From: Aplysia californica
Taxonomy: Eukaryota; Mollusca; Gastropoda; Aplysiida; Aplysiidae
Assembly (NCBI RefSeq): GCF_000002075.1
Contig: NW_004797710.1
Coordinates: forward strand, 484,485 to 548,484
DNA length: 64,000 bases
Direction of reading: 5' to 3'
Made by a program: the position numbers and the translations under genes. The notes below the pieces were generated by a model. That model was not told the DNA's origin. It ran no database searches and saw only the letters and a list, made by a program, of their open reading frames with translations. Positions 54,240-64,000 of this stretch are shown one piece after another. How positions within the stretch are numbered: position 1 is the first letter of the stretch; every line of letters starts with the position of its first letter.

Positions 54240-56730
54240 GTACACGACTCACTTCCACTGACTCTACGTTCCTTCCATCTTCGGTCTTCGACCTGACCCC
54301 GACCCCTCACCGCTATGATCGTAGCATCTCCATGATGTGGAGACCAACAGAGACTGTTATTGTTGTTTTTGTCCCAGGCCTGCACAAGAGGTAGTTGAGG
54401 TGGCAGGGTGGCGGCTGGCATTTGCTTAAATAGCACTTGTCCTGGCCTTGAGAACCTCCACTCCGCCTCTTTCACCAGGGCCCAATGCTAGCACATGAGG
54501 TCGGTGAAAAGATTGGTTGGCAGAACTTTGGCTAATGAAGGAAGCGGTCCCCCCCCCCCCCCCCCCCCCCCCACGATTTGCTCCGTTCATTTTAGTTATG
54601 TTTCTTTTTCTTTCTTTCTTTTTTTCTTGAAAAAAAAAATTAATTTCTCACTCAGAATCTGGTCTAGCAATCCATTCTTGTAGGCCCAGGGATGGAGCTT
54701 ATTTTTTTTTTAAAGCTTGGTGCTGTTTGCTACAGCAATGCATTATTGAACAAAATCTTTCTCCACTCATGTAGTCATGAGGTTCAGAACTTTTTCCTTC
54801 TTGCTGAAGACTGCATCCTTGTTCAGGTTGTGACTTTTAAAAATTCGAATACTTGAAATAGTGTTGCTGCCTTGTAAAGGAAAGAAAAAATGAAAGCCCC
54901 ACGGGTGACCTGAACCTGTAAGAGGGGTGTTTGACATAGAGGAATGGCCTTTCTGTCCTCTCAATAAGTTCTTTGGCTTAAGCTATTTCCGTAGCCATAT
55001 GAAGTCGATATTGAAAGGTGCACAATTTCTGCTTGTTCTCATAAATTTTATGGGCACTTGCGGGATCCTCCCAATGTCCAATAGACACTTTCCCTTGTTC
55101 TTTGTTCCTGTAGGTAAAACAAAACAAATGAAGAGGTCAATTTATTTTAAAATAGCCAAGAGTTTGATTAAATGATCAATGAAGATTTATCATTTCCTCC
55201 CATCTTCAGTCACTGAAACTGATATTATTGGAAGAGGAAGTGATTTTGGAACTTAAGAGGAAAATTTGTTTGAGTTTTTTATTTTTTTATTTGGATACCT
55301 ACAGATCTATAGTTTGTTCCACTTTGGGGAGAAATAAGGGGGAATGACTGCAGGAAAGCTTTGGGAATGGTGACCGTTTCTCTATTTTTTGCTATCTGGC
55401 CCACCTTGCAGAATGATGGATCTCTCAGGCCTGGACATAGTGTATTTCTTTGATGCAGAAGAGTGCCTCAAAATGACAGTTTTAAAATGTGCTTATATCT
55501 TTTCTGACTGTTCTCAAAAGGAGAATGTAGAAACATCAGAGGCTTATGGTTTTCCTTATTATGTCGTCACTCATTTTGTCGTGTTCTGTTTTTTAATTTT
55601 AATTTTTTTTTTTACTTTTCTTTTTAAAAGTATTATAACACTGTGACGTACGTCATTTCTTTTCATTTTTTATGGCAACCTCATTCTACACTTTTGAAAG
55701 TGAAATAGTTAAGAACTAAAATTGATGATGCATATATTATTTTTGTTCTTTTCAGCCTGAAATGATCATAATAAAAATTATAAATCATATGAGCTTTAAG
55801 TTTGTGAATTGATTTGAGAGTCTTTCATTGTATTTGTTTGTTTAGTGATAACTTTTATTTTGTGAGATGTATTTAAAATCCAGTTCAAGAGTTGATGAAT
55901 AGAGACAACTGGAAGTAGCCCGTACTTTTATACTTTCTTGTTTCATGTTTTCCTCTCACTCAAAGGTGATAGGAGCAAACCACACAAGCGCACCCCCCAA
56001 CCATCCACCAAAATGTTTTCATTTGAATGAGCTGTAAAAATAAGTAAACTAATACGTGTACTAATAGTGTTGAGACAGCTGTTGTGAGGGTGGATCAGAA
56101 AGTAAAGGAAGTTGCCATCTAACAGCTAAGATATTATTGACTTCAGTCATAAAAGCAATGCACATAACTGACCTCTGTGCTCTCAAACCAACTAAAGCGG
56201 GGGCTAGTGGTCGGTCCTACTTCTTTATTTTCGCTCTGTTGTTTCTGTCTTATTTTTTTCTTAGTACAAAATAACGGTTATTGCGTTGTGGAAGTGCTTC
56301 TCGTTAGTCAACCAACCAAAGGACTTTCATGTGACGTCAGTCTTGATCATTTGTGATTATTTTATGACATCATTAAAGGATAACAGATCTGTGCGCTTTG
56401 GAGGGCACAAGACATAGTTCATAAAAGAAAACATCTAGTTTACAACTTTGTTATGCACTGTAGATTTGGCGAATCACAAAGACTATCCATGTACATGGAA
56501 GTTTGTATCGTATTTGTGCACTGTTTATTGTTGGGTAAGGGAATTTAGTAAAGGGAGAGACATCGTTTTTGATGAACCACGTTCTTGCCTCATAAATTCG
56601 CCTGTGGTGAACGAGAAAATCCCCTTGATGTTATCTAGCACTTTATTGCAAAAGATCCTCAAGAAATTACTGACATGTCTGGAATTTTCTTTGGGTCGAT
56701 GCAAAATAATCGCAGGCAACTTTATACTGT
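54240..56730 (+). other. Possible extended 3' UTR or intergenic DNA
   Basis: AT-rich sequence with no coding similarity seen. It holds a C20-type homopolymer (54549-54573) and T/A-rich runs. It is KPNB1 3' UTR as far as the AATAAA at 55770 if that signal is used, and otherwise intergenic. Confidence 0.4.
55770..55775 (+). terminator. KPNB1: Candidate poly(A) signal AATAAA
   Basis: The canonical AATAAA lies in an AT-rich context 4.1 kb into the terminal exon, followed by GT/T-rich sequence around 55800-55860. It is the best candidate for a longer KPNB1 3' end. Confidence 0.4.
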
Positions 56731-56736
56731 ACAGTA

Positions 56737-57142
56737 CAATGGAAACCATATATAACAGGCCCGGTAATAACGGATTTTTTAAAATCCCCGTTTTTTCCTT
56801 CTCTTTGTCTCTATTAAAAGTTATTGGCTGTAACAGAGCCTCATTGGAGCCCAATTGGTTATATATAGCAGGTACAAAGGCTCGTAAACAATGTTTAAAA
56901 AGTGAGAGAGAGCGCAGTGATGGAGCAAGCCACGCCATCGCGAGCACACGCAGCGGGGGAAGCGAGAGAGGGCTGCGGTGTGCTGCACATGGCCACGAAA
57001 AAGGGCTGCGTACTTGTGGCTGGATTAGTCCACAAATGTTTACTTCCCTTGCATTTCTGATTTATTTTAACAGGGATCTGATATAACAGGACTTTTTCTC
57101 TGGTCCCGCCATTCCTTTTTTATCTGGTTTCCACTTCCACTG
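56737..57142 (+). mobile_element. pogo/Tigger-like MITE, copy 1 (406 bp)
   Basis: TA at 56735-56736 and 57143-57144 flank the ends CAATGGAAACC and, inverted, CAGTGGAAGTGGAAACC. The subterminal ATATAACAGG and GATATAACAGG are typical of the CAGTGGAAACC-type Tc1/mariner (pogo) ends. A second copy, inverted, is at 57659-58204. Confidence 0.75.
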
Positions 57143-57144
57143 TA

Positions 57145-57655
57145 CATTGTACTTGTATGGGAAAAGGGTACCGTCAAACTGAACCAGAAATTATATTGCG
57201 GTAGACATTCAGCTTAACCGGCACCTATTATTGTAAACTGTAAGCCTACATTCAAGTAGTAAATGTACAGTGTTTTTGTTTGTTTACAAAAATAAAATAA
57301 ACAAAGACGGATTCAGTAACGCTTTCGCAGAGCAAAAAATTAATCCTGGTTGTCAATAGCATTTTGAACCCCTGTGCAAATTTCTTGTGCAATATAAAGA
57401 AATACCTCATTGAGATAGCAGTGCTAAAGTGGGCTCGAGAAAAATTTCGAGATGCACTTTTCGTACCCCTTTACCCACGAGATCGTACATAACTAGAGCG
57501 TTCATTCCGCCAAAAAAGACGTAAAGCTGACCTAGGCTACTTCGTAACTCGAATGCGGGCAGCCTGGTCATGACAAAAGAGGATAGAGGGGTGAGCAGAG
57601 CCCTAAGGGCTAAGAAATCTAATTAAATCCCCGGATGAGCTGAGATGCATTAGAT
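57145..57655. other. Spacer between the two pogo-like MITEs
   Basis: 510 bp with no gene or repeat recognised. Confidence 0.5.
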
Positions 57656-57658
57656 CTA

Positions 57659-57891
57659 CTGTGGAAACCTGATATAACAGGGATGGTGGGACCAAAAAAA
57701 AAAGTCATTTTATATCATCAGATCCCTCTTAAATCAGAAATGCAAGGAAAGTAAGCATTTGTGGACTAGTCCAGCTAGGCTTAGGGTTAGATCGAAATCG
57801 AAGTCTGCAGCACACCCCAGCCCTCCCTCGCTTCACCCGCTGTGTGTGCTGGCAGTGGCATGGCTTGCGTGGGCTCGCTCCATCACTGCGT

Positions 57892-57966
<75 letters not shown>

Positions 57967-58204
57967 GTGCGCGCGCGCGCGCTCTCTCTCTTCCTCGCTC
58001 TCTCTCTCTTTCTCTTACTTTTTACACATTGTTAACGAGCCTTTGTCCCTGCTATAGTATAACCGATTGGGCTCCGATGAGGCCCTGTTATTGCAGATAA
58101 CTTTTATTAGAGATGAAGAGTAGGAGAAAACGGCGATTTTAAAAATCCCTGTTTTTACCGGAGCCTTGTAAGTTGTTGTTACCGGGCCTATATGGTTTCC
58201 ACTG
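57659..58204 (-). mobile_element. pogo/Tigger-like MITE, copy 2 (546 bp), inverted, with expanded microsatellite
   Basis: TA at 57657-57658 and 58205-58206. Collinear with copy 1 on the opposite strand (shared TTGTGGACTAGTCC, AGCCTTTGT, GGGCTCC blocks). Its extra length is mostly the (TC)n/(GC)n tract at 57893-58010, where copy 1 has only GTGAGAGAGAGCGCAGTG. Confidence 0.78.
57893..58010. repeat. TC microsatellite with GC core
   Basis: About 70 bp of (TC)n, then (GC)n and more TC. It lies inside the MITE copy 2. Confidence 0.97.
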
Positions 58205-58355
58205 TATCTCCAACATGAAAACTCGACTCGTGGGACACCCTGCCCGGACAGCTTCCCCGAAGAAACCCTAGGCCCACAGAAGCGCTTCATCTCATCTTCA
58301 ACAAAACGGTTCAGCAGACGCAGCTTTTTTTCCCCCTGGGAGGACACCATATATT

Positions 58356-58640
58356 CAGTAAAGTAAAGTAAAGTAAAGTTGTTCTCGCACCCGATCCCGA
58401 CATTGGGGGCTGCCTTGCTAAACTTGCTTATTTGTGTGACAACTTCCTGGGCCTTCGGCATATTGCGGTAGGGTGGCCAGTTCCTTTCCACGCCGCCTTT
58501 ACTCCCCAACTCGAAGTCACGTACCCATTACGGCTGGGTCATCAGGAGGGGGCGAAAAAAACCCGTGTCCGAACCAGGGTCGAACCCGGACTTTCCGCTT
58601 CGGAGACGAGTGCACTAACTGCTCCTCACTACTGTGTAAG
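58356..58640 (-). repeat. tRNA-derived SINE, minus strand
   Basis: On the minus strand, an A-box-like TTAGTGCACTCGTCTCCG (about 58599-58616) is followed by the B box GGGTTCGACCC (58577-58587), a body with CCCAGCCGTAATGGGTACG, and a (CTTTA)n tail (58356-58380). Confidence 0.75.
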
Positions 58641-58806
58641 AAAAAGACGACTCTTACTCTTATTAAGAGTACATGTAAAGGAAGACGCCACCTGTTGGAG
58701 GCGGTGACGCAGGCTCGTGCATGAGAAACGCTTGTCGTTGACGGGGTCGTGGCACAGCAGACAAATTACCGGTACTAACTCCATCGCCACCTAATTCCGT
58801 CGGCCG

Positions 58807-58807
<1 letters not shown>

Positions 58808-58855
<48 letters not shown>
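58808..58855. repeat. CA microsatellite
   Basis: About 24 units of (CA)n. Confidence 0.97.
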
Positions 58856-58860
<5 letters not shown>

Positions 58861-59129
58861 TTCACACTCACAGAAACACTAACTCAGACGCACACACGCA
58901 CACGCATACTCATAATATAATGACATCATTCGGGGAGGACAGTGGAGGACTGGACATTGGTTTTGGACTGCCTTATTACACTCGCGCTGGTATCAGGAAG
59001 CATCGCCACGGTAGGCCTTTGGGGGTGACTATGGCGAGAATTCATAATTTCTCAGGACTTGCAGACAGAAACGGTCAGGAAAATGATTATTCTGACTCAG
59101 CAGCCCCCTAATCTGCAGGCTGTTGGCCA

Positions 59130-59202
59130 CACACACACAAACAAACACACACACAAACACACACACACACAAACACACACACGCACGCAGACACGCGCAC
59201 AC

Positions 59203-59238
<36 letters not shown>
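59130..59238. repeat. CA microsatellite, interrupted
   Basis: (CA)n with AAAC and CG interruptions. Confidence 0.95.
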
Positions 59239-59239
<1 letters not shown>

Positions 59240-59378
59240 AATAATACAGTATAAGTTAGTATAACACGGATAGGTCGAGCACTTAGGAGACTCAAAATAA
59301 AAACCTCACATCCTTCGAACTGTGCCTGCTGTCCCGTTTGTTCCTTCTTTATCTTTATAAAAAAATATACCACTCGAA

Positions 59379-61450
59379 CTACGGATCCCTCGAACTATAA
59401 TATCGAAGTCGATCCCGACGAATTTGAGCTATCTGTGTTACACGGCAATAACACAGGCCATCAACAACATTACTCCAGCCAAGCTTGTCCTGAGCATCCT
59501 TTTCTATCTGTTTCCATGATGTCCCCGCTTTTTCAATTTTCGCTTGTACCGCTCGCCTCCGTGTCATCTCTGGTCTTCTCTTCTTACGTTTTCCTTGTGG
59601 GTTCCACGTTTAAGTTAAAGCATGCCTGATGATGCTCGTCGGGGGTCTCCTCAGGGTGTGTCCAATCCATTTTCACTTCTTCACCTGTATGTCTTCCTTT
59701 ACTGGCCTTTGGCTTGTTCTTTCCCACAGTTGAGCTTTGGTGACTCGATCGTAGCACTTTATCCCCACTATCCTTCGTAGGCATCCATACGAAGCTCTGA
59801 AGTTTCCTTGCTGCTGATGCTGTGAACCTCCATGTCTCTGAACCATATAGTAGAACAGTCTTCATGTTTGTTTTGGATATCCTCAGCTTGATGTTCAATC
59901 CCAGTTCCTTAGACATCCATATCTGAGAATGATGAATGCTGCTCTTGCCTTTTGGATTCTGACCTTGCTGTCTTCGTCTGTTCCCACCCTTGCCTTGTTG
60001 ATGACACTGCCCAGGTAGGTGAAGGATTCAACATCCGCCAATATTGCCCCTTGCAGTGTGATAGGAACGTCGGCTGCATTCATTCGTAGAACTTTCGTTT
60101 TATCCGTGTGAATATGGAGTCCAACACTACGGGAGAAGGTCCTGAGGCGATCTGTTTTCTGTTGCATCTGGGCTCGACTGTGAGAAAGAAGTGCCAAGTC
60201 GTCGGCAAAGTTCAAGTCTTCTAACTGATATGAAAGGGTCCACTGTATGCCACCGCGTTGTCCCGATGTTGTCTGTCTCATTATCCACCGCTAATAAAAA
60301 GAGAAAAAGCGATAGCTGGCATCCCTGTCTCACTCTGTATTCACGTCAAACGAGTCTGTCTGCTGCCCCCCCCCCCCCCAAGTAAGACACTGCAACTCAT
60401 TCCCTCATACATCTTCTTGATCAATCTCACGAACGTGTCAGGTATTCCGTAGTGGCTCATGAGCTTCCATTATATTGAGACCCTATCTAGGCTGTCAAAA
60501 GCTTTCCCGTAGTCAACAAAGTTAACGTACAGGGAGGAGTCCCACTCTGTGGACTGCTCCACTATTATCCTCAAAGTTGCAATCTGATCTGTACATCAAC
60601 TCTTTTAACGAAATCTTGCCTGCTCTTATAATTTTGCATCCACGGCTTCCTTCAGTCTTTCCAGTATGGTGCGACAATCTTCCCAGGAATGGACAGGAGC
60701 ATGCTACCTTTCTTATGCAGTTTCACGAGCAATCCCTCTCTCCAATCCTTTGGAAATTTGTCGCTGTCCCATATCTCGCCAATAATTCCACGAAGAATCC
60801 TGCCGCAGGGTCGATATCCGCCTTGAGAACTTCTGGGAGAATTCCATCTGGCCCGGCTGTCTTGCCTGCTTTCTGGTGTCTTATCGCCACCTTGATCTCC
60901 TCTATATACTACTAGGCTTTTTTTCACTCACCTCCAGATCAATCTCTGCTGGTGGAATGTCAAACTGTTTTTCTGGCCTTGGTCTGTTCAGTAGCTATTT
61001 GAAATGCTCCTTCCAGCGTTCTTTCTGTTCGTCTGGATCTGATTCTGAGAGAAGTTTTCCCTCTACCTTCACTGGCACATCCGCGTTCTTGTATCTGCCT
61101 GCAAGTTTGTTGGTGGTTTCATACAGTCCTCTTATGTTTCCTGCCCCTGCTGCTTCCTCTGCCTCGCACGCTAGGTCATCTACATACAAACGTACTTTCT
61201 TTTGTCTTTCCGTACGCTGACTTTTACACCCTTCATTGCTTTGGTGTATTCTTCTTGGGCCTTTGCTTTGGCTGCTCTGTCTTGCTCCTGTTTACCTGAT
61301 CCTTTTTCTTTTCCCTGTCTTCTATCTTCCTCAGAGTGGAGGCAGATATCCAAGGCTTGCACTCACTTTTCCGTTTCCCCAGTACCTCCTGACACACAGT
61401 GGTCCAGCCTTCTTTTACTTTTATTGTATTATTATAACCCCCCCCCCCCA
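59379..61450 (-). mobile_element. Non-LTR retrotransposon (LINE, RTE-like), 5' truncated and decayed
   Basis: Minus-strand blocks run right to left: KSECKPWISASTLRKIEDRE (the linker after the endonuclease), LYETTNKLAGRYKNADVPVK, SESDPDEQKERWKEHF, FPKDWREGLLVKLHKKGSML, MRQGCQLS (RQGC block), LEDLNFADDLALLSHS (intact FADD catalytic block, about 60185-60230), DVESFTYLGSVINK, KTVLLYGSETW and the C-terminal AQDKLGWSNVVDGLC. The endonuclease domain is missing. The blocks lie in several frames, so at least three frameshifts have accumulated. Its 5' side ends about 100 bp from the TAF5-like start codon. Confidence 0.9.
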
Positions 61451-61547
61451 AAAAAAAAGCGTGAAATTCTTTTCGTTATCTATGGCAAAACTTCTACCGG
61501 AAGTTTCATATTTTAAATTTCGCGGAACAGAAAGTCGACTCGAAAAT
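61450..61547 (+). promoter_or_regulatory. TAF5: Presumed TAF5 promoter / 5' UTR with ETS-type site
   Basis: Only about 100 bp separate the LINE from the start codon. This interval holds CCGGAAGT (61497-61504), the core recognised by ETS/GABP factors and common in TATA-less housekeeping promoters, and two CpGs near 61530. Function is inferred from motif and position. Confidence 0.4.
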
Positions 61548-61673
61548 ATGGCTGCGAAAACAGCGGCCGCCGTTGAGAAAAAAGAACCTACAGATTCTGC
61601 AGACACCAGTGTGCAGTCTGATAAGCAAACACTACTTGCTGTTTTACAGTTCTTAAAGAAACATAATCTCAAA
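61548..61673 (+). CDS. TAF5: First coding exon of TAF5-like gene (TFIID subunit 5), rest beyond window
   Basis: The ATG at 61548 opens a 42-codon frame beginning MAAKTAAAVEKKEP, acidic and Ser/Thr-rich, and then DKQTLLAVLQFLKKHNLK. The second part matches the start of the LisH segment of TAF5 (human RQTLLAVLQFLRQSKLREAE). TAF5 is the WD40 scaffold subunit of TFIID, and LisH/NTD2 mediates assembly. The likely donor is gttagt at 61674, phase 0. No further exon is visible before 64000, which fits a long first intron. The exon is short, so a different LisH protein cannot be excluded, but the QTLLAVLQFL string is characteristic of TAF5. Confidence 0.68.
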
Positions 61674-61889
61674 GTTAGTGAAACTGGATTTGTATTGCTG
61701 TTGTAGAAAATGAGTTGGTTTGTAGTACTGTTGTAGACCAAGACTCGGACTCTCAAGACTCAAGTTCAAGTCACAACTTAGTCCTAAGTTCAAGATTCAA
61801 GATCTCGGCGATTTTGTAGTTTCGTTCGTTAAAGTCAAGAGTAGCTGGGTTCCTGACCTAAAAAAAATATGAAAGGGGGGGGGGGATTG

Positions 61890-61920
61890 GGGGGGGGGTT
61901 CAGCAGGGCATGCCCCCCTG
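61890..61920. repeat. G-run/C-run hairpin, fourth copy
   Basis: A G9 run, TTCAGCAGGGCATGCCCCCC and TGAATTTTACCATAA, the same motif as at 7538-7580. Confidence 0.75.
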
Positions 61921-62107
61921 AATTTTACCATAAAGGAAGAGGCTAGCCGTACTTTAATATATACTTTTTTTATATCATCGTGACCAATCAGTGAACCTGT
62001 TCGTTTGCATCACATAATGAGTACCGGTTGGGGTCACCAAAGTTCATTCAAAGTCTTGCGCTGCGAAGTATAGGTCTCCGGAATGGGTGGATTATTGATT
62101 TTTTTAA

Positions 62108-63977
62108 TGCCGGCACTATTTCTCCGAACGTTCGGGAAAATAAAGCTAGGCACTATTTCTCCGAACGTTCGGGAAAATAAAGATGGGCACTATTTCTCCG
62201 AACACTCTGAAATCACATCCTTTCCCGCAATTTCGGATATTATATAGATTCTAGATCTATAATTATAGTAAAGGCCTACAAAAGATTGTTCGTATACAAT
62301 ATGGTTCACTCGGTCCAAAAAATGTCCGCAGTAAATATTTATATAAAGAAATGCTACAGTTCCAAACAGTTTTCGCTACAGATATGATGTGTTGCCTATG
62401 AAGGGTGCTGCTCTTAAACTTAATGTGTTGTGTTCACTCGTGTGCTGTCTAGATCTAGATCTACGGATGGTTATTGACAACGACACGTAGAACTAGTATC
62501 GCGTTTGTCGCGGCCGCGACCAATCAATCGTGGCTTGGATTTTTTGGCATTTTTTGGTCCCCGTTCACCACTTTGATTTGCTGAATACGTTACATGCAGC
62601 TACTTTTATTTTTCCCTCTTTGTGGTGTTTTATTTTGTTATAGTGTGTATTTTTTTCTTTCTTGTTATTGTTCTGATGTGTTGTTGGGGAAAAAAAGGGG
62701 GGGGGGAGGATTTTGTATAGTGTAACGTCATTTAATTTGATGTTCCTACCTTCATTAGATTCTAAATATAATATACATGTGTATATATACAGATTTAAAT
62801 GTGTTATGTTAGAGCGTACGTTCCACCGAAACCGATTACATTTACTGACACTGGCAGGCCCCTTAATGTGTGTGATTCCGTAATTTACATGTTATGTCCT
62901 GTACTTTACTTTGTTTTAAGATTGTGCACATTTAGGGTTAAAACAGCCAATCTTCTTCAGACAGGTGGACACACGCTCTTATTTGTTAATTTTTGTGGTT
63001 GTCTATGGGCTGTTCTAATTTTGACTTCATTCGGTTGTGAAACCTTTATTTTCACGTTTTTACACTCATCTAAAAATCTCTAGACTAGAAGATCTAGAAA
63101 TTTAGATCTAGCTCTTGAAAATTGAAATAGATATAGACCTAAAAATTTGCTCCTGTGTGTGTGTGTGTGTGTGCGTGTGTGTATGTATGTGTGTATGCAT
63201 GTGCGTGTGTGAGTGTGTCTGTGTGTGGTAGTAAGTGGAGAGAGAGGACAGTGTGTGTGTGTGTGTTTGTTTTTCGGGCTTTATTTCAGCCTTTATTCAG
63301 TAACAGTTCAAAGTATACAAAAATAGAAACACAGGATCCATTCACTCCAGGGCTCATGAGTCGTTCCTCTCTTTCAGTTTCACTCATTCATTCAATTCCC
63401 GTGTTCTCTCCCGCGGCTCATCCCCGTCCGCATGACTTTCACACCCCACCCCCTCCCTCCAGGCACACACAAAGAAAATCTCACTCATTCCCTTGCACCC
63501 TGCGAACCATGGACAATAATATTAGCAAAACACTGCATTAGCCGCATTCCTTTCGTTCGTGAGTTGTGGACCAGGCCAGGGGGGTCGGTGTCGTCGCCTT
63601 GTAGTTGCTGTCGCCTGTGGATACACTCGTACATTCTTCCTTTCACCTGCTCTGTCACTCACACTGTCTCTCCATCCACAGCTCAGCTCGTCAAACGTTC
63701 AAAAGTTGCCCACTGATCATGTTTAGTTAGTGTGTATATAAGTTTGTGTGTGTACATGTGCATGATGGTGGTGGGTGTGTGGTGGGTGTTACAGGTTGTC
63801 TGTAAGCGGGCTTGCCATGCGGTGTTCCTTCCCAGACCAGAGGCAGTCGAATGAAAGTTGGCGCCGAACTTTCGCAATAAATATAGGCAAAAAACCACGA
63901 GACTGGAAGCCGGAAACTGTTCGGAGAAATAAAGATCGGCACTATTTCTCCGAACGTTCGGAGAAATAGCCACTTCG
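62108..63977 (-). mobile_element. Non-autonomous TIR element, family 1 copy B (1.87 kb)
   Basis: An exact 9-bp duplication TTTTTTTAA flanks it (62099-62107 and 63978-63986). The right end, read inward on the minus strand, is CGAAGTGGCTATTTCTCCGA; the left end is TGCCGGCACTATTTCTCCGA. The palindrome near 63941-63969 is perfect. It is collinear with copy A but has an extra subterminal repeat unit (62110-62205) and about 290 bp more around 62540-62830. (GT)n lies at 63150-63275. Confidence 0.85.
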
Positions 63978-64000
63978 TTTTTTTAAAGGGAAGACCCGGG

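Larger units (their letters stand above)
51679..54240 (+). other. KPNB1: KPNB1 terminal exon: last base of stop codon plus 3' UTR
   Basis: The acceptor tatgtttcag (ending 51678) follows a pyrimidine-rich tract. The exon's first base completes TGA. The sequence downstream is more GC-rich than the intron at first, without a conserved reading frame, and contains a TC microsatellite at 52580-52675. The end is uncertain: candidate poly(A) signals lie at 54232 and at 55770. The short frame starting with ATG at 51679 (about 29 codons) is not in frame with exon 23. Confidence 0.65.

Noticed and set aside
54546-54576. C-run as biological feature
   Set aside because: Homopolymers of this length are often mis-sized in assemblies; no function can be read from it.
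56448-57086. 212-codon open frame on + strand
   Set aside because: It has no recognisable protein, and its right half is the pogo-like MITE. The length arises by chance.
57759-58100. Leu/Ser-repeat frames
   Set aside because: Translation of the TC microsatellite.

Overview
This is animal nuclear DNA: intron-rich, AT-rich and full of transposable elements. It is dominated by one host gene on the + strand, the importin subunit beta-1 (karyopherin beta-1, KPNB1) orthologue. Twenty-three coding exons (2618-46426) join in frame, with consensus GT/AG ends except one weak donor, into a predicted 878-residue protein; human importin beta-1 has 876. The last codon is split (TG|A) by a 5.25 kb intron whose acceptor is at 51678. 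A 3' UTR of roughly 2.5-4 kb follows. Protein similarity, RTE-like LINEs, tRNA-derived SINEs and many short inverted-repeat elements suggest a lophotrochozoan invertebrate, probably a mollusc (gastropod-like). That assignment is inference.

Layout. 1-1300: decayed LINE, minus strand. About 1900-2617: presumed KPNB1 promoter and 5' UTR. 2658-11016: intron 1, with a dense set of terminal-inverted-repeat (TIR) elements, several carrying 9-bp target duplications. 11017-16000: exons 2-6. 15945-25370: intron 6, with a hAT-like element, a nested pair of elements and a LINE fragment. 25371-35272: exons 7-16, including a suspicious homopolymer-rich false duplication next to exon 12 (30906-31145). 36275-36374: 100-N assembly gap in intron 16. 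36659-46426: exons 17-23. 46427-51678: intron 23. 51679 to about 54240 or 55790: 3' UTR. 56737-58204: two inverted pogo/Tigger-like MITEs. 58356-58640: SINE. 59379-61450: second LINE. 61548-61673: a short exon that matches the start of TAF5 (TFIID subunit 5), beginning only about 100 bp from the LINE. 62108-63977: an inverted second copy of the element at 3710-5166, so the same repeat brackets the whole gene.

The host genes are housekeeping genes: nuclear import (KPNB1) and basal transcription (TAF5). They are not an operon or a joint system. The most unusual content is the repeat landscape. At least three families with different internal sequence share the terminal heptamer CGAAGTG, a 9-bp target duplication and, in two of them, a near-perfect palindrome just inside the end. 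No CRISPR, tRNA gene, rRNA or bacterial-type system was seen.
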